NCBI GenBank assembly: GCA_041859045.1
Contig: JBHELB010000010.1
Coordinates: forward strand, 1-64,000
Direction: 5' to 3'
Length of the DNA stretch: 64,000 bases
From: JBHELB01 sp041859045
GTDB taxonomy: Bacteria > Hydrogenedentota > Hydrogenedentia > Hydrogenedentales > SLHB01
Shown: one piece after another, positions 7,692 through 16,114 of the stretch
Layout: each line of letters starts with the position of its first letter
How positions within the stretch are numbered: position 1 is the first letter of the stretch
Translations under genes and position numbers: made by a program
Notes under the pieces: generated by a model
Told to the model about the DNA's origin: nothing
What the model saw: only the letters and a program-made list of their open reading frames with translations
Databases searched by the model: none

Positions 7692-8717
7692 ATGAACGGG
7701 GAACTCGTGGATCTGCGCAGCGACACCGTGACCCGGCCCAACGCCGCTATGCGCGCAGCGATGGCGGCGGCCGAAGTGGGCGACGACGTACTGGGGGAAG
7801 ACCCCACCGTAAAAGCCCTTGAGACGCGGTCCGCCGCGTTGCTGGGCAAAGAGACCGCGCTATTCGTTCCGTCCGGTACGATGGCCAATTTGCTCGCGGT
7901 GCTATCGCAGACCCAGCCCGGCGATGCCGTCCTGCTGAGCGAAGAGGCTCACCCCTATCACTTCGAATCCGGAAACCTCGGCATGGTCGCGGGCGTGCTC
8001 GCGCGCCCTATCCCCGCGATGCTCGGCCTGCTCACGCCGGACGATATTGCCGCACGCATCGTCCGCACGCGCGATCCTCACTTCGCGCCGACAACGCTGG
8101 TCGAAATCGAGAACACCACGAACCGCGGCGGCGGCGCCATTTACCCGCTCGAAACGGTCGTGGCGATCGCCGATCTCGCACACGCGCAGGGGCTTCGTGT
8201 CCACATGGACGGCGCGCGGCTGTTCAACGCGGTGGTGGCCACGGGCATTTCCGCAGCCGCCTATGCCGCGCCGGTTGACACCGTATCATTCTGCTTGTCG
8301 AAAGGGTTGGGTGCGCCTGTGGGATCATTGCTGGTGGGGCCAGCAGATACTCTCGCGCGCGCTTATCGGTATCGCAAGATGCTCGGCGGAGGAATGAGGC
8401 AAGCGGGCATTCTCGCCGCTGCGGGACTCTATGCGTTGGAACATCATATCGACCGCTTGCGCGACGACCATCGCCGCGCCGCGCATTTCCGAGCGCAGTT
8501 GGAGGGCACGCGCGGAATCGAGTTCCCGATGCCGTCGCCTACAAACATGGTCTACCTCGACGTGGCCGACGCCCAAGCAACCGCCGCGCGCCTGCGTGAA
8601 CACGGCGTACTCGTCCATCCCACTGCGCCGCGCCGCATCCGCTGCGTATTCCATCTCGACATCGACGACGCCCAGACCGAACGCGCAATCGAGGCGTTTG
8701 CGGCAACACTACGCTGA
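7692..8717 (+). CDS. ltaE: Low-specificity L-threonine aldolase
   Basis: A PLP fold-type I enzyme of 341 aa that cleaves L-threonine and allo-threonine to glycine and acetaldehyde. It begins with the family hallmark VDLRSDTVTRPN. It has GDDVLGEDPTVKALE, the HMDGARLFNA aspartate that contacts the pyridine nitrogen (near residue 173), and the PLP lysine in SFCLSKGLGAPVGS. The ATG at 7692 has AAGGAG about 10 nt upstream and begins directly at the conserved N-terminus; the frame could extend to 7647 without improvement. No operon partner is evident. Confidence 0.93.
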   Translation: MNGELVDLRSDTVTRPNAAMRAAMAAAEVGDDVLGEDPTVKALETRSAALLGKETALFVPSGTMANLLAVLSQTQPGDAVLLSEEAHPYHFESGNLGMVAGVLARPIPAMLGLLTPDDIAARIVRTRDPHFAPTTLVEIENTTNRGGGAIYPLETVVAIADLAHAQGLRVHMDGARLFNAVVATGISAAAYAAPVDTVSFCLSKGLGAPVGSLLVGPADTLARAYRYRKMLGGGMRQAGILAAAGLYALEHHIDRLRDDHRRAAHFRAQLEGTRGIEFPMPSPTNMVYLDVADAQATAARLREHGVLVHPTAPRRIRCVFHLDIDDAQTERAIEAFAATLR

Positions 8718-8748
8718 GCCTGACGGATCCACGCGAAGTCGCGGGTTT

Positions 8749-8778
8749 CAGCGCCCGCAAGGCCAGCGCCCGCAAGGC
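8749..8778. repeat. 15-bp perfect tandem duplication
   Basis: CAGCGCCCGCAAGGC is present twice head to tail (8749-8763 and 8764-8778), immediately upstream of the -35 box of the gspA promoter. Confidence 0.8.
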
Positions 8779-8780
8779 CA

Positions 8781-8809
8781 TTGACAGCCCCGGGGAGGGG
8801 TGGTATCCT
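8781..8809 (+). promoter_or_regulatory. Strong sigma70-like promoter for gspA-gspB
   Basis: A perfect TTGACA (8781-8786) is followed after 17 nt by TATCCT (8804-8809). Transcription would start near 8816, which excludes the open-frame start at 8800 and supports a start at 8842 or 8878. Confidence 0.65.
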
Positions 8810-8877
8810 CCTTTATTGGTCAAGAGTTTTCCGTGGTGGCGATGGGTTTTCGCGGAGGAAACCCGTTTGAGGGGCTC

Positions 8878-10713
8878 ATGTACGAAGGGTTTTATGGATT
8901 AAGAGAGCGGCCGTTCAATCTGACGCCGGACCCCCGCTATCTTTTTCAAAGCGACAAGCACAAGGACGCTTTCGCGCACCTGCTCTATGGGATCAGGCAT
9001 CACAACGGGTTTGTGATGCTGACCGGCGAGATCGGTACGGGCAAGACGACCATTCTGCGTGCGTTGCTGCAACAGGTGGACACGGACACGAACATCGCGT
9101 TCGTGTTTAATCCCTGCCTGTCGCCGATTGAGTTGCTCCGCAAGATCAATGAAGATTTCGGCATTCCCACGCGCGGCGAGACCGTGAAGGACTTGGTCGA
9201 CGAACTCAACGCCTATCTGCTTGCCAATAATCGCGCGGGCAATAGTTGCGTGTTGGTGATCGACGAAGCGCAGAACTTGGCGCCAATCGTACTCGAACAT
9301 ATCCGATTGCTGTCGAACCTCGAGACGGAAACGCAGAAGCTGCTTCAGATTTTCCTGGTGGGGCAGCCGGAATTGAGCGAGCACCTCGAGCTTCCTGAAC
9401 TGCGCCAGCTCAACCAACGCATCACCGCGCGGTATCATCTGCGTCCGCTCGATAGAGAAGAGACGGTGCAATACATCGCGTTTCGTCTCGGCGTGGCGGG
9501 AGGGCTGCGCAAGGTCAATTTCACGAAGGGCGCTTTGCGCGCCGTCTACCGGAACTCGGGCGGCGTGCCGCGGTTGATCAATTCGATCTGCGACCGGGCG
9601 CTGCTGATTGGGTACACGCGCGAAACGCGAACGATCTCCGGCGATATCATCGAGAAAGCCGCGCGGGAAGTGCGTGGCGAGCGCGTGCGCGCGCCACGGT
9701 CACGCACGGCGACTCGCCTCGGGCCGACGCCGGTCATGGTGCTCGCCGCGCTGGTGGTTGCGATTGCGTGCAGTTGGTTCTACGAATATGGCGCGCTGCG
9801 TTTTAACCAGTTGTCCCTCGCGTTGACGCCAATGCGTTCGCTGTCGATGGATTCTCTTGCTGCGCCGACGCCGTCGGTCTCGTACCTGGATATGGCCGCG
9901 CATGCGCAAACGGCCGCGGGATGGACCGAGGCGCGTCTTACCCCCACAACGGCACCCGTTCCCAAGAATCCTATCGACGAGATCGACGCGCCGGCCGCGT
10001 TGGAGGGCGGCGCGATTGAGTTGTTGCGGCGATGGAACATGGCGCTGCTCTCGGAATGTCCCAAAGACGCCACTCCCGAGGCCCTTGGCGCGTTTGCGCA
10101 GTCGAACGGCCTGGTGCTCGCGCCAATGACTCCGACATTGGAGCAACTCGCGGCAATCGATCTTCCCGCGTTCGTGCGCTTAACCGTCGGCCAGGGCGTT
10201 GTGACGGCGGCGCTGGTGGAGATTGATGACGAGCGCGTTCAGTTGGTTGGTGCCGCCGGGAAATCGTTGGAAGTATCGCGCAGCGATTTCTCCGCACGCT
10301 ACCTGCGCCAGGCGTTTTACCTTCTTCAAGACGCATCGCCGCAGGCGGCGTTACTCAAGCCTGGCGCGTCCGGGCCCGCAGTCATGGCGCTGCAACGGCG
10401 GCTTAAGGCGGCGGGGCTATTCGACAAAGAAGTCACGGGCACCTACGACGCCGCCACGCGCGCGGCGGTTGAGGCGCTGCAACGTAAGGCGGGACTCGAA
10501 GACGATGGCATCTACGGCCGCAACTCGCGGCTTATCCTTGAGGCGTGGGCGCCTACCGTGCCGACACCGTCGTTGGCAAAGGGGCAACGCGCGCCGCTGG
10601 CGGGGCTTCTCGACGATCTCGAGCGAGTAGCCGCCAAGGCGAAGGATAAGGGGCCTCAGAAGGAAGAGATTGTCCCTGCAGGGGCTGTTGCCTCGGAAGG
10701 GACCGCGCCATGA
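8878..10713 (+). CDS. gspA: GspA/ExeA-type AAA+ ATPase with peptidoglycan-binding domain
   Basis: With GspB it forms the inner-membrane complex that opens peptidoglycan for assembly of the type II secretion secretin. The 611-aa protein begins with the family start MYEGFYGLRERPFNLTPDPR. The AAA+ domain has Walker A GEIGTGKTT (about residues 50-58) and Walker B VLVIDEAQN. One membrane helix lies near residue 290, followed by a periplasmic peptidase-C39-like region (about 380-480) and a PG_binding_1 domain (about 490-550). The downstream gene overlaps by ATGA. No other secretion genes are nearby. Starts at 8842 or upstream are less likely. Confidence 0.88.
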   Translation: MYEGFYGLRERPFNLTPDPRYLFQSDKHKDAFAHLLYGIRHHNGFVMLTGEIGTGKTTILRALLQQVDTDTNIAFVFNPCLSPIELLRKINEDFGIPTRGETVKDLVDELNAYLLANNRAGNSCVLVIDEAQNLAPIVLEHIRLLSNLETETQKLLQIFLVGQPELSEHLELPELRQLNQRITARYHLRPLDREETVQYIAFRLGVAGGLRKVNFTKGALRAVYRNSGGVPRLINSICDRALLIGYTRETRTISGDIIEKAAREVRGERVRAPRSRTATRLGPTPVMVLAALVVAIACSWFYEYGALRFNQLSLALTPMRSLSMDSLAAPTPSVSYLDMAAHAQTAAGWTEARLTPTTAPVPKNPIDEIDAPAALEGGAIELLRRWNMALLSECPKDATPEALGAFAQSNGLVLAPMTPTLEQLAAIDLPAFVRLTVGQGVVTAALVEIDDERVQLVGAAGKSLEVSRSDFSARYLRQAFYLLQDASPQAALLKPGASGPAVMALQRRLKAAGLFDKEVTGTYDAATRAAVEALQRKAGLEDDGIYGRNSRLILEAWAPTVPTPSLAKGQRAPLAGLLDDLERVAAKAKDKGPQKEEIVPAGAVASEGTAP

Positions 10714-11633
10714 GTTCCATCCTCGATGCGTTGCGCAAGCTCGAAGAGGAGAAGTCGAACGATCCGCACGACGAGCGCGCACCGATTTACCGCGAGGAAA
10801 CCGCTGAGCAAGACCTGATCGGCGGTGCGACGCAGGGGAATTCGAAGCTGTCGGCGATGCTGTTGTCGCCCGCAGGGCTTATCGCCGCCGCCGCGTTCTT
10901 GGGGGTCATCGTCATCGGAGCCTCCGCGACCGGCGCTCTACTGGTCTTGCGTAGTCAAGCTCCGGCGACGCCCACCGTCGTGGCCAGTCTCCCCCCATCC
11001 GTCGCCGCGCCGGCTCCCGCGACGCCAAGCGTTCAGCCTGCGCTTCTTGCTCCACCCGTCGCGGCCCCCGTGTCAGCCCCGGCGGTTGTGGCTCAGCCTA
11101 GCCCCGCGCCATTGCCCGCGCCGGTCCCTGCGCCGGTGCGGAACGTGGAAGCGCCTGCGCCCTCTCCTACGGCGGTTGCGTCGAGCCCAGACCCCGCGCC
11201 CGCGCCGGCTCCGAGTCCGGAGGCGGTGGCGAGAGTGGAGAAACCCGCGGTGCAGGAGCCGCGTCCGTCGCGCATTCCCGGAAGTACGCCGTCAAACGCC
11301 CAAGGCCCGCCTTTTGGCCCGATTACGGAGCGTGAAGAGGTCAAAACAGATCGGCTGACTACTTCCGAGACCCCCTCGACGCAAGACATTCGCAACTTGC
11401 CGATTCTGTCCGAAGCGGAACGCACGCGCCTGGGGTTGCCGAAATTCACGATCAACATGGTCGCGGCGCCCACGCCCGATCGCCCGCGCCCCTCGGCGAT
11501 GGTGAATTACAACATCGTCTACATTGGCGACACGATCCAGGGGTCACGCGCCCGGTTGGTGGGGGTCGACGTGAAGGGTATTGCCGTCGATATCGATGGA
11601 GCGCTGTACTTCGCGCCCGCTAGAGGCCGGTGA
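10710..11633 (+). CDS. gspB: General secretion pathway protein B
   Basis: Partner of GspA in secretin assembly. The 307-aa protein starts with the diagnostic MSSILDALRKLEEEK. One transmembrane segment spans about residues 55-80. A Pro/Ala-rich linker of roughly 100 residues can reach through the periplasm, and the folded C-terminal domain (about 245-307) ends in VGVDVKGIAVDIDGALYF, the usual GspB end. The start codon overlaps the gspA stop (ATGA), so the two are translationally coupled. Its 3' end overlaps the convergent rluB gene by 14 nt. Confidence 0.88.
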   Translation: MSSILDALRKLEEEKSNDPHDERAPIYREETAEQDLIGGATQGNSKLSAMLLSPAGLIAAAAFLGVIVIGASATGALLVLRSQAPATPTVVASLPPSVAAPAPATPSVQPALLAPPVAAPVSAPAVVAQPSPAPLPAPVPAPVRNVEAPAPSPTAVASSPDPAPAPAPSPEAVARVEKPAVQEPRPSRIPGSTPSNAQGPPFGPITEREEVKTDRLTTSETPSTQDIRNLPILSEAERTRLGLPKFTINMVAAPTPDRPRPSAMVNYNIVYIGDTIQGSRARLVGVDVKGIAVDIDGALYFAPARGR

Positions 11634-12333
11634 GCCGACGCAGACGGGCGCATTCGTCGGCTGAGAGTGCGCGCCACTTGCCAAGGCCCAAGTCGCCAAT
11701 CTCAATCCCCGCGATGGACTCGCGGCGAAGACTGTACACGGGATGGCCGACTTTGGCCAGCAGCCGCTTCACCTCGCGCTTGCGTCCCTCACACAAGACC
11801 AGCCGCACCACGGCGCCTCGCGCGGTGCGTTCGAGAATCTCCGCGGACTTTGCGCGCGCCGGGCCGTCTTCGAGTTCGACGCCCGAGACCAGTCGGCGCA
11901 GCGACACCGCCGACGGTACGCCCAAGACTTCCGCAAGGTACACTTTTTCAATTTGGTAGCGGGGGTGTGTGAGGCGTAGCGTGAGTTCGCCGTCATTGGT
12001 CAGTAGCAGCGCACCTTCCACGTCAAGATCGAGGCGTCCGACGGGGTAAACGCGCGTGCCCAGGTTGCCGACAAGTTCCACCACCGTCTGCCGCCCATGT
12101 GGATCACGTGCGGTAGACAAAACGCCGCGAGGTTTGTTTAGAAGAACGTAGAAGTGTTCGCTCTGCGCGCCGATCGATGCGCCATCCACCGTAACGTGGT
12201 CTTGCGCCGGTTCCACAGACATGCCCAACACGGCCGTCGCGCCGTTTACCGTCACGCGCCCGTCTTCGATAAGCCGCTCCGCCGCCCGCCGTGACGCGAC
12301 GCCGCAGTCTGCGAGGTATTTCTGAAGACGCAT
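11620..12333 (-). CDS. rluB: RsuA/RluB-family rRNA pseudouridine synthase
   Basis: Converts uridine to pseudouridine in rRNA. An N-terminal S4 RNA-binding domain (MRLQKYLADCGVASRRAAE) covers residues 1-60. The catalytic domain carries the aspartate in VGRLDLDVEGALLLTNDG and the tyrosine-containing YQIEKVYLAEV motif. The 237-aa length fits the RsuA/RluB group; 23S rRNA RluB-type is the most common match for a gene next to scpB. It lies 24 nt after scpB and ends the aroF-scpB-rluB operon. Exact target uridine not determinable. Confidence 0.92.
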   Translation of the reverse strand: MRLQKYLADCGVASRRAAERLIEDGRVTVNGATAVLGMSVEPAQDHVTVDGASIGAQSEHFYVLLNKPRGVLSTARDPHGRQTVVELVGNLGTRVYPVGRLDLDVEGALLLTNDGELTLRLTHPRYQIEKVYLAEVLGVPSAVSLRRLVSGVELEDGPARAKSAEILERTARGAVVRLVLCEGRKREVKRLLAKVGHPVYSLRRESIAGIEIGDLGLGKWRALSADECARLRRLTGL

Positions 12334-12357
12334 GCCCTGCCTCGGCCGTCCGGCGGG

Positions 12358-12954
12358 TTAGCCGACGGATCGCAGCTCGTCGATGGACGGCAGTTCCTTG
12401 AGTGTGCCAATGCCGAAATGCACCAAGAACTCGTCCGTGGTGCGGTAGAGCTTCGGGCGTCCCACCACTTCGGCCACGCCCGACACCTTGATGAGCCGCT
12501 TTTCCTGCAACACCTCGAAGGCGTGCGAAACGCTCACCCCGCGAATGGCCTCAACCTCGGCGCGGGTCACCGGCTGCTTGTACGCGATAATGGCAAGCGT
12601 CTCGAGAACAGCCTTGGAAAGACGGTTACTTTTCTTGATCTGGAACAGACGGCGGACGTACGGCGCAAATTCAGGCTTGGTGACGAACTGATATCCCCCC
12701 GCGATGGAGCGCAGGTGATACGGCGCTTCATTGCGCTCAAGATCCTCGCGCAGTTCGGTCAGTAGATTCAGCACGACGTCCGGATCGATGTCGCCCAAGG
12801 CTTGCGCCATACGCTCGGCGCTCAACGGACGGTCCGTCACGAACAGCAGCGCGTGCAAGGCCTGCCGCGTTTCCTCGCGTCCAAGCGTTTCGACCGGCTC
12901 GAGGTCCTCGGCGCTTCCAGCGTCATCATTTTCAAGGATCGCGTCTTCGCTCAT
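12358..12954 (-). CDS. scpB: Segregation and condensation protein B
   Basis: Winged-helix (kleisin-interacting) subunit of the SMC-ScpA-ScpB chromosome condensation complex. The 198-aa product contains the two winged-helix units, with LHALLFVTDRPLSAERMAQAL in the first and LETLAIIAYKQPVTRAEVEAIRG in the second, a family signature. An acidic N-terminal 25 residues is common. scpA, often adjacent in other genomes, is not in this window. The gene starts 6 nt after aroF and precedes rluB, the usual scpB-rluB pairing. Confidence 0.94.
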   Translation of the reverse strand: MSEDAILENDDAGSAEDLEPVETLGREETRQALHALLFVTDRPLSAERMAQALGDIDPDVVLNLLTELREDLERNEAPYHLRSIAGGYQFVTKPEFAPYVRRLFQIKKSNRLSKAVLETLAIIAYKQPVTRAEVEAIRGVSVSHAFEVLQEKRLIKVSGVAEVVGRPKLYRTTDEFLVHFGIGTLKELPSIDELRSVG

Positions 12955-12960
12955 CGTAGC

Positions 12961-13977
12961 CTACCGTAGCGTCTTGCCCTCGGCCGCGAGATACGGCGCG
13001 AGCGCGTCCATGAGTTCGTGGAAGCGTTTGATCTTCAGCGACTGCGGACCGTCCGAGAACGCTTCCGCCGGGCGCGGGTGTACCTCGATCATCAGTCCGT
13101 CCGCGCCGCAGGCAACGGCCGCCTTCGCCATCGGAAGCACGAGATCCCAGTGGCCCGTTCCGTGGCTCGGATCGACGAGTATCGGCAAGTGCGACAGTTT
13201 CCTAATGACCGGCACCGCGCTGAGGTCGAGCGTGTTGCGCGTTTCGGTCTCAAACGTGCGGATGCCGCGTTCGCACAGCACCACGGCCTGATTGCCCTCG
13301 GACATGATGTATTCCGCCGACATCAACAGTTCGGAAATGGTCGACATCATGCCGCGCTTCAGCAACACCGGTTTGTCCGCACGGCCCACCGCCTTGAGCA
13401 GACCGAAATTCTGCATGTTGCGTGCACCAACCTGGATCATGTCCGCGTGCTCCGCCACCAACGGCACCTGCTCGGGCGTCATCACCTCCGTAACGAAGGG
13501 CAGCCCCGTGGCCTGTTTGGCCTCTTGCAGCAGATGCAGTCCCTCTTCCTCAAGACCCTGGAAACTATACGGCGACGTGCGCGGTTTGTACGCGCCGCCA
13601 CGCAGCATCTGCGCGCCGCAGTCGCGAATCCCCTCGGCTGACTCCAGGATTTGCTCCCGCGACTCGACCGAGCACGGCCCCGCCATGACGCAGAAATGAC
13701 CGCCGCCGATCTTCACGCCGCCGACGTCGATCACCGAGTCCTGTTGCCGCAACTCACGCCCCGCCAGCTTGAAGGGCTTAAGGATCGGCACGACTTGCTC
13801 GACGCCCGGCAACGATTCGAGCGCCTGGAGACGCATCTTGCCGCGTTCGTCGCCCACCGCGCCGATCACGGTGCGCTCGACGCCTTCAATTAGGTGCGCT
13901 TGATAGCCAAGTTCTTCAACCTTCGATACAACCCGGCGGACATCTTCCGGATTGCGCGAGGACATGACGATAATCAT
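12961..13977 (-). CDS. aroF: 3-Deoxy-7-phosphoheptulonate synthase (type I-beta DAHP synthase)
   Basis: First enzyme of the shikimate pathway, condensing phosphoenolpyruvate with erythrose 4-phosphate. At 338 aa it is the short type with an N-terminal ferredoxin-like regulatory domain (residues 1-70, starting MIIVMSSRNPEDV) followed by the TIM barrel. Motifs include FCVMAGPCSVESREQ, RGGAYKPRTSPYSFQG (phosphate and PEP contacts), KPVLLKRGM and LPILVDPSHGTGHW. An AGAGGA site precedes the ATG. It heads the operon with scpB and rluB, and its leader contains a 7-bp hairpin at 13999-14018. Confidence 0.95.
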   Translation of the reverse strand: MIIVMSSRNPEDVRRVVSKVEELGYQAHLIEGVERTVIGAVGDERGKMRLQALESLPGVEQVVPILKPFKLAGRELRQQDSVIDVGGVKIGGGHFCVMAGPCSVESREQILESAEGIRDCGAQMLRGGAYKPRTSPYSFQGLEEEGLHLLQEAKQATGLPFVTEVMTPEQVPLVAEHADMIQVGARNMQNFGLLKAVGRADKPVLLKRGMMSTISELLMSAEYIMSEGNQAVVLCERGIRTFETETRNTLDLSAVPVIRKLSHLPILVDPSHGTGHWDLVLPMAKAAVACGADGLMIEVHPRPAEAFSDGPQSLKIKRFHELMDALAPYLAAEGKTLR

Positions 13978-13998
13978 GGAAACATCCTCTTACTTCGG

Positions 13999-14018
13999 GC
14001 TCCACGGTCTTGTGGAGC
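13999..14018 (-). promoter_or_regulatory. Hairpin in the aroF leader
   Basis: GCTCCAC (13999-14005) and GTGGAGC (14012-14018) form a perfect 7-bp stem with a 6-nt loop, 20-40 nt upstream of the aroF start. A TATACT at 14043-14038 (minus strand) could be the -10 box. A regulatory role is possible but not shown. Confidence 0.35.
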
Positions 14019-14080
14019 GGTCATCGTGGAAAAGAAGAGTATACCCGTCCCGCGTCCCGGGTGCAAAAATGCGATTGAAC

Positions 14081-14109
14081 TTGATCCTGCCCGGGGGCTG
14101 GGGTAGTCT
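14081..14109 (+). promoter_or_regulatory. Possible promoter for the ABC exporter genes
   Basis: TTGATC (14081-14086) and TAGTCT (14104-14109) are separated by 17 nt, giving a leader of about 54 nt to the ATG at 14170. Confidence 0.4.
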
Positions 14110-14169
14110 CCACTTTCTGGCGTTGCGTTGCGCGGCGTTTCGTATCTGCCGTGGCAAGGAGATCCGGCG

Positions 14170-14832
14170 ATGATTACCCTCACCGACTGCCGAAAACGTC
14201 TCGGCCCAGGCGTCGAGTTCGTTTGTCCTCGTTTCCACGCGCCTAAGGGCTCCATGACAGCCCTGTGGGGGCCGAGCGGTTGCGGCAAATCGACGATGCT
14301 GAACATCATTAGCGGTCTAATGCGCCCGGATTCAGGTGTCGTCGAGGTCGATGGCATCGAAATTCAGAACTTTTCCCACGGCAAGCTCGACCGGTTTAGG
14401 GGAGAGCGCTTCGGATTTGTATTCCAGACCTTCAATCTTCTTACGCCGTTCACGGCCTTGCAGAACGTCATGCTCGGCATGCGGTTTTGTGACACCCTGC
14501 CGTCAAGCCAGTGGCGCAAACACGCGATGGAGATGCTTGAACGCGTCGGATTGCGGAATCGGCTTCACAGTCGTCCACACACGATGAGCGTGGGCGAGCG
14601 TCAGCGCGTGGCGATTGCCCGGGCGCTGGCCAACCGCCCGCATTTTGTGGTGGCCGATGAGCCGACGGGCAGTCTCGACCCGAAGAGCGTGGAGGGCGTG
14701 ATGGGGCTGCTGCTGGAGCTTTGTGCGGAGGAGCACGTGACGTTGCTTTTGGTGACGCACGACGAGAAAACGGCCGATCGCTTGCCTGAACGCTTCGATT
14801 GTTCCCACCTGATTCAGGAGGTGGTGTCATGA
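14170..14832 (+). CDS. ABC transporter ATP-binding protein (MacB/LolD type)
   Basis: A 220-aa nucleotide-binding subunit driving the adjacent FtsX-like permease. It shows Walker A GPSGCGKST near residue 38, the Q-loop in FVFQTFNLLTPFTALQN, signature MSVGERQRVAIARAL, Walker B FVVADEPTGSLD and the switch histidine in LLVTHDEKTADRLPER. The Q-loop wording and size place it in the LolD/MacB (MacB-type mechanotransmission) class. ATG 14170 has AAGGAG 8-9 nt upstream. It overlaps the permease gene by ATGA. Confidence 0.9.
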   Translation: MITLTDCRKRLGPGVEFVCPRFHAPKGSMTALWGPSGCGKSTMLNIISGLMRPDSGVVEVDGIEIQNFSHGKLDRFRGERFGFVFQTFNLLTPFTALQNVMLGMRFCDTLPSSQWRKHAMEMLERVGLRNRLHSRPHTMSVGERQRVAIARALANRPHFVVADEPTGSLDPKSVEGVMGLLLELCAEEHVTLLLVTHDEKTADRLPERFDCSHLIQEVVS

Positions 14833-16112
14833 GTCTGTGGCGAATCGCGTGGGGATACCTCTGGAGCCGGAAGCTGACGACGGTGTTGACCGTGCTGTCA
14901 GTGGCGTTGGCGGTGGGACTGATTTCCGCCGTGTTGACGTTGCGCGAGGAGACGCGCAAGCGCTTTGAAGAAGAGGGCCAGGCCTTCGATCTCGTCGCGG
15001 GCGCGAAGGGAAGTCCGCTGCAATTGGTGCTCAGCGCGGCCTATTTCATGGACAAACCGACCGGCAACATCCGGCTGAGCGATTACGAGCAGTTGAAACA
15101 GCAGCCGGATGTAATGGCGGCGTATCCTATTGGATTGGGCGATACGTACAAGGGATTCCGCATTGTGGGGACCACCCCCGAACTGCTCGATCACCATTAC
15201 ATTGCGCCGAACGGCGAGGAACGGCGGCCGTATCATTTCGCCTCGGGCCGGGCGTTCGAAAAACCGATGGAAGTCGTGCTCGGAAGTGTGGTGGCGCGGC
15301 AGACGGGGCTGCAAATAGGCAATACGCTGATCGGCACGCACGGGTTTGTCGAGAATCCCGGCGGCGATTCCGCGCATTCGCACGCAGCCCACCCCTATAC
15401 CGTCGTGGGTATTCTCGAACCCTCCGGCACGCCGATGGACCGTGCGATGTTCTGTGATCTCAGATCGGTGTGGGACGTGCATGCGCACCATGAAGGCGAG
15501 CATGAGGACGGACACGAAGGCGAGCATGAAGAGGAAGAGCCGGAAGAACACGCGGCTCCGGCCGATGAGCAAGTGACGGCGGTTCTGTTGCAGCTCAAGA
15601 GCCCGGCGCTACGTTTTACATTCAAGGAGTATATCAACCACGAGTACAACGCGATGGCCGCGATCCCGGCCGAAGAAGTGCGCAAGCTCTACGATGAACT
15701 TCTCGGCACCGCCAAAACCGTACTGCTCGCGGTAGGCTATCTTGTCGTGGTGATTTCCGCGTTGTCGATCATGATCGGCCTATACCTATCCATTTTGCAG
15801 CGCCGCCGCGATCTGGCGATCATGCGCGCACTCGGCGCGGGTTCCAGCGAGATTATCGGCGCGGTGCTCATCGAGGCGTTCTGGGTTACGCTCCTCGGCA
15901 TCGGCTCGGGCTGGGTGCTGGGACGCGGCACGACCTATGTGTTGGGGCAGTACCTCAGCGAGCGATTCGGGCTTGTTATTCACGCATTCGGTTGGAGTCC
16001 GGAAGAGATGGTGGCGTTTATGACCATCGCTTTGGTGGGCATCGGCGCCGGGATTCTGCCTGCGTGGCAGGCGTATCGCACCGATGTGGCCAAGGGGCTT
16101 TCCGACTCGTAG
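14829..16112 (+). CDS. FtsX-like ABC permease with a His/Glu-rich loop
   Basis: A 427-aa MacB-type permease. The first helix is at about residues 17-38, a periplasmic domain of about 250 residues follows, and three C-terminal helices carry the FtsX domain (SIMIGLYLSILQRRRDLAIMRALGA). The periplasmic domain holds an unusually His/Glu-rich segment at about residues 218-248 (HAHHEGEHEDGHEGEHEEEE), and a HSHAAH cluster lies near residue 185. Such stretches usually bind Zn, Ni or Cu, so metal sensing or metal-linked transport is plausible inference. It is translationally coupled to the ATPase by ATGA. Confidence 0.88.
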   Translation: MSLWRIAWGYLWSRKLTTVLTVLSVALAVGLISAVLTLREETRKRFEEEGQAFDLVAGAKGSPLQLVLSAAYFMDKPTGNIRLSDYEQLKQQPDVMAAYPIGLGDTYKGFRIVGTTPELLDHHYIAPNGEERRPYHFASGRAFEKPMEVVLGSVVARQTGLQIGNTLIGTHGFVENPGGDSAHSHAAHPYTVVGILEPSGTPMDRAMFCDLRSVWDVHAHHEGEHEDGHEGEHEEEEPEEHAAPADEQVTAVLLQLKSPALRFTFKEYINHEYNAMAAIPAEEVRKLYDELLGTAKTVLLAVGYLVVVISALSIMIGLYLSILQRRRDLAIMRALGAGSSEIIGAVLIEAFWVTLLGIGSGWVLGRGTTYVLGQYLSERFGLVIHAFGWSPEEMVAFMTIALVGIGAGILPAWQAYRTDVAKGLSDS

Positions 16113-16114
16113 GC

